Source: Candidatus Peribacteria bacterium (lineage in GTDB: Bacteria; Patescibacteriota; Gracilibacteria; UBA1369; LOWO2-01-FULL-3). From it: a DNA stretch of 5,091 nucleotides. Of the stretch, positions 1 through 5,091 are shown in pieces (position 1 is the stretch's first letter; each line of letters starts with the position of its first letter). The notes under the pieces are model-generated. The model saw only the letters and a program-made list of their open reading frames with translations. It searched no databases and was not told where the DNA came from. The stretch covers positions 1 to 5,091 of the forward strand of contig CALRHQ010000063.1 in NCBI GenBank assembly GCA_943359415.1. The letters run 5' to 3'. The position numbers and the translations under genes are program-made.

Positions 1-1
1 A

Positions 2-3000
2 TTAAAGTCTTCGGTTCCTGTCGTAGAATGTGTTGATTCAATGATAGACTTGCTGATTAAGCAACGAAACGACAGGGCGTTTACAGAAAGAGAGAATCAG
101 TATTATCAACAGACTCGTTATGATAGTGAGGCTCATTATGATCAAAATAATGGCGTTGATGATATTAAGTATGTGCGTTTTTCGGATGCTGAGAGGTATA
201 AGTTTTCAGAAGTATTAGATTCATCATCTTTTTCTAAACAGGAAAGAGTGGATATTATAAAAAAATACTCATATGCCGGATTTTATTTGATTATGTTTGT
301 TGATTCACAAAGAAAAAATAGTGATTTTATGTCTCGTAAGAAATTTATTCTTGATCATATTCCTCAGTTTTTGCAGGTTGTTGGTAAAGTTGAACCAGAG
401 CTTGACTCAGGAGATGATATGTTGTTTCAATTTGAGCGTAAGTTTTTGCCGAAAAATTTTAGTCCGGATCTTTTAGAATCAGGTAGCCATTTGAAGATTT
501 TGGAGGAGCTTAGACCTTATTTTGAAGTATTGGATTTTAAGAATGTTGATTCAGTTTATTTGAATAAGTACGGAGAGAGATTTGTTAATGTTTTAAAAAA
601 AATTGGGGTGGATACTAATTCTGCTAAATATGTGGTGCCTGCCGTAGATGAGGTTGAATCCGTTCTTTCTACTCTGGAAAAATGCAAAGATGAATATACT
701 TGTGAATATTTGAAGAAAAAGAAAATAAATAGTTTTAAGGCAGAGGATAAGGAAATAATTGATAATTTTGGCTGGATTTCGGATGCCTATATTGATTGGC
801 GTCGTGAAAATATTGGTCAGTATTATAATAGTCAGGATGAGAGAGATAAGGATCAGGCTAATTTCATGCTTAAGGTTAAAAAACCTGAAAATCAGCGATT
901 GATTGCTGAGGGTAAAAAGATTTTGGATTTTATTTTAAAAAAACAAGCGGAAGATTCGTACAAAAGTGTGCTTTTTGTCAAGTCTTTTCGTATGGAGCTT
1001 TTTAAGGAAATTATTCTAGATAGAGGAGGTTATGCTACAAAATTTACGAATGATTGTCTGAAATATCCGGAGCTTTTTAATATTTTGTTTAACGATGCTA
1101 CGTTTAGTGATTTTGGTTCTTCTTCTTTTTCTTCTTCTTTTTTGCGTATTTGGAATGATTTTTTTGAAAGGATTGAAGATACTATTCACAGTACTGATGA
1201 TTTGGAGAAATTATATGAAGCGTATAGAACTCTTCGTTTTATCAGTGAAATTCCAGGAGTGGGTCATGGTGATATTACCCGTGAAATGTTAGAGCTCAAG
1301 GATCCTAAAAAGATAGATATTTTATCCAGAAATAGCTTGTTTATTGAAAATTATTTTTTAGTTAATGGGTTGAATATTCTTCAACTTGCAGTTTTTCCTC
1401 TGGAATTGGTTGATGGGCATCAAGATGAATGGTTGCTGCTTGCTGAAAAATATGGAAGAGGTGTTTTGGGTAAGTTTATTAATTATGGAGCGATTAAAAA
1501 TATAGATCAGTTGAAACTTTTGCTTACTTCTCAGGCTTTGCACCAGATTTTAGCTGAACATAATTATATTTGGAATGGTCACGATGTTTATAAAAACGTC
1601 CCCGAGGTAGCTGTATGGCCTTTTATGGAACAAATTCTGGCAGGTAATTACAGTAAAGGTTTTGCTAATTTGTATCCTGTTTTACTTGAATTATCAATCA
1701 AGGATCCGGCTTATTTGCAAAAGAATTATCTTAAAATTAAAAAAATAGCGGAGATTATTGATAAAAGTAATAGCAAAATTGATGAGTTTGATAAGGATCA
1801 TTTTCCAATTGGAATGGATATTATTACTTTAATTCCAAAAAATGCTAACCTTGATAAGGTTATTGAAGTATTTGAGCAATTAGATCTGAATGAAATGAGT
1901 GATTTTCATAATGTGCTTGCTATTCTTTCGGAGGGAAAATATGGTACGGATCGGTTTAACGAATTGTGTGAGATTAATGCTAAGTATTCTGCTAAAATGG
2001 AAAGAACTTCATGGTTGAGTGATGATCGTGCTCGTGTTTCATTTGGCATTCCAAAATTACAGATTCACGCAACTATAGTGTTGCTGGAATCTTTGCAAGC
2101 ACCTCAAGAATATGTGGAAGAATTTGTGAAAAAAGCTAGGAGCGTGATGATTAGTGAAGATATGCGTGAGTTGATTGAAGAGTATTTTTTGACTGATCCG
2201 TTGGATGATTCAGATTTAAGAGAGTTTGATTTTTCCAAGCTAAAGAAATATGAAGTGATTTTTGATTTTTTTAGAAAACAAGGCATGACGATTAGTGAGG
2301 AAAATTTCATTAAAGAAATGAGTTTTGAGAAATTTAAAAAAGGAATAGCTGATCAAGATATTTTTACGGTTGAGGAGAGTCTTAATTGGATTGGTAACAA
2401 TCTGGATGTGCGTATTAAAGACAGACTTGAAGTTGAAATCTTTTTGAAAAAAACTTGCGACGGGAAATTTTTTTCCAGTACTCTTGGTAAATGGGTGCAC
2501 AAAGGAAATGATGGTAAAAATAAAGCTATTGATGTGACTCAGAAAAATATTAAGCAAATTAATGCTGTTTTGAGATTCCTTCTACGTGCAGGCAAAGAGA
2601 CCGGTCAGGAGGATGCTAAAAAAATAGCCGAAGATATTCAAAAACTTTTTCCGGATTTTGAAAGTTCCGGCAATATTCAACGAGATATTTCTTGGTTAGC
2701 TGGAAAATTTGATGTGCAAGAAATAAATTTTAAATTTGTTGATAGCTTTTCCAAACTTGTGGAAGTTTTGGATTTGTTGGAAGCTTTAAAAATGACTGGT
2801 GTACAGGGTTCTGCTGAATTTTTGCAAAAAGCTTTTGATGCGATAGATTTCAATAATATTAATTTTGATGGTAATACTTACTCGATTTTCAAGATTCAAG
2901 AAATTGAGAATTTGAGAGATATGATGAATAGTAAAAGCAGAGTTTTGGGGGATATGTTAATAGATAAATTGGGCTCAAGTTTTTTGGAGAAAAATTGTTG

Positions 3001-4231
3001 TGATTACGATAATTTGCCTAAGTTGCTTGGTTTTGCTGAAGCTTGGGAAAATCCGCCATTTGAAAAAGATGTTAAGGGAATTTATGATATGTATTCCAGT
3101 TTTGCCTATGTGGAAGTTGCGACTTTTTTGAAATCAAAAATTGAGGCGGCTAGAAAAAGTGGTAAGGAAAAAGAAGTGAAAGTCTTGCTTAAGGATAGGG
3201 GGCTTGATTATGATGATTTGGTTAAAAAATTGGAAATTAAAGGTGTTCTATATCTGACTGAAGGTAACGTGCAGAAGGCTATTACTGATTTGAAAGCGGG
3301 TAATTATTCATATGTTTTTAGAAAAGGTACTCAAAAACTTTTTGGTGGTGATGAAGTGAAGGTTGAAAATGAAACTGTTGCAATGGAAAAAAATAATTGG
3401 TCTGCCAGAAAAGGAGTGGAAACTTATGTTTTGAAAAGTGGCGATAGAGAATTGGCTGTGATTATCAAGTGTGATCCTGCGGTGGTTAAGAATAAAATTC
3501 TTGTAGAGAGAGATGGTGTTGTGGATATGGAAGTTGAGGAGAAGAATCTGGGAGCTAAGTTGATTTTTTCTGCACCGATGACTTTTACTACAGGTAACCA
3601 TAAGATGACGGAGCTAGCTTTCCGTGATGGTGAGCAAATGAATTATCTGCTTTCTCCTCATACGAAGGATGGTTTGTTGCTGGTAAGCAAGAGCGGTGAA
3701 AAGAAGGTTTTAAATAAAACTAGGTTAAAAGTTAGTGACTTTTTGAATACAGCTGATCTTGCTGATCCCGGTATTGATCTTGCTGTTAAGCATTGGGCTG
3801 GATTAAGACAAGTGAGTCCCGATATGGTATTGAGCGAGTCTATTCGACCGGCTGAGCGTTTTGTGGATAAGAAATTTTTCTTTGAAATTTTGAAAATTAA
3901 AGAATACAGCTTGCTTGGCGGTATGTTACTTATTGATAAACCGGAAAATAGCGAAGAAGGTATAGTTGTTAAATTGAATGATAATCAGGATTCGAGGCGT
4001 TTATATTTGGAATTTGCTGATGGTAAGTTTGGAATTTTTGATTCTACCGAAAACATGTCTACGGCACGGGCTGTAGAGCTTGCTTTGTCAGTGGGAGCAA
4101 CGAAGGCTATGTATATGGATACAGGTATGTATGATATGGCGACCTATAAAGATGGAGGTGGTAGTGATCATGTTATGGGGCATCAGGATACTAAACAGTC
4201 TACGAATCGCGTGATGTTTTACGAGAAGTAA
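2..4231 (+). CDS. Giant helical protein with C-terminal phosphodiester glycosidase-like domain (5' partial)
   Basis: The reading frame is open from base 2 to the TAA at 4229-4231. The first in-window ATG is at 41 (1396 residues from there). The 13 codons before it contain neither a stop nor a usable start, and no Shine-Dalgarno sequence precedes 41, so the true start probably lies left of the window. Residue numbers here count from ATG 41. Residues 1 to ~1100 are rich in Lys, Glu, Asp, Phe and Leu, look mostly alpha-helical, have few cysteines and contain no convincing membrane segment; I recognise no family in them. The last ~300 residues resemble the NAGPA/DUF2233 phosphodiester glycosidase fold. 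The signs are a DGLLLVSKSG strand pair near 1210, GMLLID near 1294, RRLYLEFADGKFGIFD, an Ala-rich helix leading to YMDTGMYD (1358-1365), and a terminal STNRVMFY (1387-1394). Known members of that family cleave sugar phosphodiesters and are usually exported. Whether this protein is exported cannot be seen, because its N-terminus is missing. The open frame is certain; the domain call is moderate and any substrate is unknown. Confidence 0.9.
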   Translation, partial: LKSSVPVVECVDSMIDLLIKQRNDRAFTERENQYYQQTRYDSEAHYDQNNGVDDIKYVRFSDAERYKFSEVLDSSSFSKQERVDIIKKYSYAGFYLIMFVDSQRKNSDFMSRKKFILDHIPQFLQVVGKVEPELDSGDDMLFQFERKFLPKNFSPDLLESGSHLKILEELRPYFEVLDFKNVDSVYLNKYGERFVNVLKKIGVDTNSAKYVVPAVDEVESVLSTLEKCKDEYTCEYLKKKKINSFKAEDKEIIDNFGWISDAYIDWRRENIGQYYNSQDERDKDQANFMLKVKKPENQRLIAEGKKILDFILKKQAEDSYKSVLFVKSFRMELFKEIILDRGGYATKFTNDCLKYPELFNILFNDATFSDFGSSSFSSSFLRIWNDFFERIEDTIHSTDDLEKLYEAYRTLRFISEIPGVGHGDITREMLELKDPKKIDILSRNSLFIENYFLVNGLNILQLAVFPLELVDGHQDEWLLLAEKYGRGVLGKFINYGAIKNIDQLKLLLTSQALHQILAEHNYIWNGHDVYKNVPEVAVWPFMEQILAGNYSKGFANLYPVLLELSIKDPAYLQKNYLKIKKIAEIIDKSNSKIDEFDKDHFPIGMDIITLIPKNANLDKVIEVFEQLDLNEMSDFHNVLAILSEGKYGTDRFNELCEINAKYSAKMERTSWLSDDRARVSFGIPKLQIHATIVLLESLQAPQEYVEEFVKKARSVMISEDMRELIEEYFLTDPLDDSDLREFDFSKLKKYEVIFDFFRKQGMTISEENFIKEMSFEKFKKGIADQDIFTVEESLNWIGNNLDVRIKDRLEVEIFLKKTCDGKFFSSTLGKWVHKGNDGKNKAIDVTQKNIKQINAVLRFLLRAGKETGQEDAKKIAEDIQKLFPDFESSGNIQRDISWLAGKFDVQEINFKFVDSFSKLVEVLDLLEALKMTGVQGSAEFLQKAFDAIDFNNINFDGNTYSIFKIQEIENLRDMMNSKSRVLGDMLIDKLGSSFLEKNCCDYDNLPKLLGFAEAWENPPFEKDVKGIYDMYSSFAYVEVATFLKSKIEAARKSGKEKEVKVLLKDRGLDYDDLVKKLEIKGVLYLTEGNVQKAITDLKAGNYSYVFRKGTQKLFGGDEVKVENETVAMEKNNWSARKGVETYVLKSGDRELAVIIKCDPAVVKNKILVERDGVVDMEVEEKNLGAKLIFSAPMTFTTGNHKMTELAFRDGEQMNYLLSPHTKDGLLLVSKSGEKKVLNKTRLKVSDFLNTADLADPGIDLAVKHWAGLRQVSPDMVLSESIRPAERFVDKKFFFEILKIKEYSLLGGMLLIDKPENSEEGIVVKLNDNQDSRRLYLEFADGKFGIFDSTENMSTARAVELALSVGATKAMYMDTGMYDMATYKDGGGSDHVMGHQDTKQSTNRVMFYEK
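1117..1140 (+). repeat. Perfect 12-bp tandem duplication, homopyrimidine, in frame
   Basis: The unit TTCTTCTTCTTT occurs twice back to back (1117-1128 and 1129-1140), and the all-pyrimidine run continues to 1143. In the giant gene it encodes SSSF-SSSF at residues 360-367. Because the unit is a multiple of three, a gain or loss would change the Ser/Phe count without breaking the frame. It looks like a product of replication slippage; no function is implied. Confidence 0.8.
3340..4228 (+). other. Putative NAGPA/DUF2233-like phosphodiester glycosidase domain within the giant protein
   Basis: This region encodes roughly residues 1100-1396 (counted from ATG 41). Its composition shifts from helix-like to alternating beta-strand-like, with VEVEEK, LIFSAPMTF, LAFRDG and LLLVSKSG segments. 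The order of elements fits the phosphodiester glycosidase family: a substrate-loop region, a DG-containing hairpin, a hydrophobic strand (GMLLID), an RRLYLEF-DGKFGIFD hairpin, a helix (ARAVELALSVGA), a strand ending in YMDTGMYD where family members often have a LDGGGS-like motif, and a final STNRVMFY strand. The classic DGGGS appears slightly displaced, as KDGGGSDHVMGH just after YMDTGMYD. I infer the fold from motif order alone. Divergence at the canonical motif leaves activity uncertain, and a catalytically dead or differently specific version is possible. Confidence 0.5.
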
Positions 4232-4262
4232 TTTTATCTAACCGATTATTACAGAAAGCGTG

Positions 4263-4271
4263 TGGTATAAT
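4263..4271 (+). promoter_or_regulatory. Extended -10 promoter for tsaC (predicted leaderless start)
   Basis: The hexamer TATAAT at 4266-4271 is a perfect sigma-70 -10 box and is directly preceded by TGG (4263-4265), giving a consensus extended -10. No good -35 hexamer lies at the expected spacing (around 4243-4248 reads CGATTA), which extended -10 promoters tolerate. Eight bases (4272-4279, a T6 run then GT) separate the box from the tsaC ATG at 4280. Initiation at the usual distance therefore falls on or within a base or two of the ATG. The site lies in the 48-base gap after the giant gene, so tsaC probably has its own promoter. Confidence 0.72.
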
Positions 4272-4279
4272 TTTTTTGT

Positions 4280-4879
4280 ATGATTCTAAAAACTGCTTAC
4301 AATCAGGTTGTAGATAAGGCTGTGGAAGTTTTACGTAGCGGTTGCGTAGTCATGCATCCGACGGAGACTTGTTATGGTTTTGCGGTGGATGTGGGGAACG
4401 CTGAGGCTCTTGAAAAATTGTATAAACTTAAGGGGCGTGATGCGAATAAGCCGGTGAGTATTATGGTTGCAGATTTGGAAATGGCGAGGACATATGGTGA
4501 ATTTTCTACTAAGGCATTGGAATTGGCGGAAAAGTATTGGCCAGGTCCGCTGACTATATTGGTTCCGCGATCGTTGAATTTACCGGAGAATTTTAATAAG
4601 GGTCAGGAGTTTGTAGGAATTAGATGTCCTAGTCATGAATTTTCAAGAGAATTGGTGAAAGCTTTTGGTTCTCCCATTACTACAACTAGTGCAAATCTTT
4701 CAGGCGAGCCTCCTCTATATGAGGTTGATTTAAAAAGTTTTGGAGAATTAGCGAAAGAAATTGATTTAGTGGTTGATGGAGGTGAAATTCCAATGAATAA
4801 ACCTTCTACTATTGTGAAAGTAATTGGGGCTGAGATTGAAATTATTCGTCAGGGAGATTTAGAGATTTATGAGAAATAG
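4280..4879 (+). CDS. tsaC: Threonylcarbamoyl-AMP synthase, TsaC/YrdC/Sua5 family
   Basis: This cytosolic enzyme makes threonylcarbamoyl-AMP from threonine, bicarbonate and ATP. That is the first step of t6A formation at position 37 of ANN-decoding tRNAs; the TsaB/D/E partners are not in this window. At 199 residues it is a single YrdC domain, close to short TsaC (about 190 residues) and much shorter than Sua5 with its extra C-terminal domain. Visible family motifs are HPTETCYGF (26-34), the KxR...KP nucleotide-binding motif KGRDANKP (51-58), YWPGPLTIL (86-94), VGIRCP (112-117), TTSANLSGEP with the SxN motif (135-144), PSTIV (175-179) and a closing IIRQG (188-192). The set looks complete and intact. 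The start is firm: an in-frame TAA at 4268-4270 excludes anything upstream, and the next Met is residue 25, already in the core. No Shine-Dalgarno sequence is possible in the T-rich bases before ATG, so a leaderless mRNA is likely. The last 13 bases overlap the convergent membrane-protein gene. Confidence 0.96.
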   Translation: MILKTAYNQVVDKAVEVLRSGCVVMHPTETCYGFAVDVGNAEALEKLYKLKGRDANKPVSIMVADLEMARTYGEFSTKALELAEKYWPGPLTILVPRSLNLPENFNKGQEFVGIRCPSHEFSRELVKAFGSPITTTSANLSGEPPLYEVDLKSFGELAKEIDLVVDGGEIPMNKPSTIVKVIGAEIEIIRQGDLEIYEK

Positions 4880-5091
4880 TTCCAGAGTTCGAGGATGGAT
4901 CCAAATCCGGCAGCTATTAAAATTGCAGATATTAAGCTTCCGCCTGTAACGATGAGTGTGATTTTCCAATAACTCATTCCAAGAATGTAGGCCATTATTC
5001 CTCCTGTTACGTTTCCGCTACCTGGGAGTGGTGTAGCTATAAAAAACATTATTCCCCAGGCTCCGTATTTGTGGAAGCGGTGAAATTTTTC
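4867..5091 (-). CDS. COG2426-like small multidrug export family membrane protein (5' partial)
   Basis: The reverse-strand frame is open from the right edge to a TAA at 4867-4869, giving the last 74 residues; the start lies beyond the window. The ATG at 5049 is only an internal methionine (residue 15 of the visible part), because family-like sequence, HKYGAWGI, precedes it. The key signature is TPLPGSGNVTGGIMAYILGM (visible residues 20-39), a Pro/Gly-rich, probably re-entrant segment. A hydrophobic membrane helix follows (about 44-67), then a short LELWNYFS tail. This arrangement is typical of the Sm_multidrug_ex family (PF06695/COG2426), integral membrane proteins of roughly 150-180 residues. 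The export role implied by the name is weakly founded, so substrate and direction of transport are unknown. A more distant relative of the DedA/VTT membrane families is the main alternative. The gene converges on tsaC with a 13-base overlap of coding ends. Confidence 0.8.
   Translation of the reverse strand, partial: EKFHRFHKYGAWGIMFFIATPLPGSGNVTGGIMAYILGMSYWKITLIVTGGSLISAILIAAGFGSILELWNYFS

Noticed and set aside
595..602. A8 run in the giant gene as a possible programmed frameshift or phase-variation site
   Set aside because: The frame is continuous across it for thousands of bases and neither alternative frame leads to a meaningful product; such runs are expected in AT-rich Lys codons.
1095..1292. 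Forward frame with a very hydrophobic Leu/Phe start, resembling a membrane peptide
   Set aside because: It is the out-of-frame reading of T-rich codons, including the TTC/TCT repeat; the hydrophobicity comes from base composition and no ribosome site is seen.
1345..1410. Hydrophobic stretch in the giant protein (around residues 437-457) as a possible membrane helix
   Set aside because: It is interrupted by Asn, Gly, Gln and Pro residues and is only weakly hydrophobic; it is more likely a buried helix of a soluble domain.
2240..2557. Reverse-strand open frame of about 105 codons inside the giant gene
   Set aside because: It is antisense to a continuous coding frame, is rich in Phe/Lys/Ile/Ser as expected from reverse reading of A/T-rich codons, shows no family motif and has no convincing start site.
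3308..3601. Reverse-strand open frame of about 97 codons under the C-terminal domain
   Set aside because: The composition (His, Ser, Phe, Asn rich) is typical of an antisense shadow, and the forward frame here carries recognisable domain structure.
4890..4910. Short GGAT/ATCC inverted repeat near the tsaC 3' end as a bidirectional terminator
   Set aside because: The stem is only four base pairs, has no adjoining T-run on either strand and lies inside the coding region of the membrane-protein gene.

Overview
This window is an AT-rich, gene-dense bacterial fragment with strong A/T bias at third codon positions. It holds three protein genes. Two are cut by the window edges, and no RNA genes, mobile elements or CRISPR arrays are visible. 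All three frames read with standard bacterial stop codons, and glycine is encoded by ordinary GGN codons, so the genetic code is not recoded. AT-rich bias, tight packing, one giant mostly unrecognisable protein, a 13-base convergent gene overlap and an apparently leaderless housekeeping gene together suggest an uncultured small-genome lineage, such as a Patescibacteria/CPR-like bacterium. That placement is a guess from style, not from a marker gene.

Layout. Bases 2-4231 (+) carry one very long gene that is open to the left edge, with at least 1396 codons from the first in-window ATG. Its first ~1100 residues are charged, probably mostly alpha-helical and match no family I recognise. Its last ~300 residues look like a phosphodiester glycosidase (NAGPA/DUF2233-type) domain. 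A 48-base gap (4232-4279) follows and contains a perfect extended -10 promoter (TGG-TATAAT). This promoter is placed so that transcription should begin at or next to the start codon of the next gene. Bases 4280-4879 (+) encode a complete TsaC/YrdC/Sua5-family threonylcarbamoyl-AMP synthase for tRNA t6A modification. Bases 4867-5091 (-) hold the C-terminal part of a small membrane protein resembling the COG2426 'small multidrug export' family. It converges on tsaC and overlaps its last 13 bases.

Functional links. The three genes do not form an obvious pathway. tsaC appears to have its own promoter, separate from the giant gene, and the membrane protein gene is transcribed toward it. The least explained item is the giant protein: a large helical region joined to a putative carbohydrate-active C-terminal domain. 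Nothing here amounts to a recognisable new multi-gene system.
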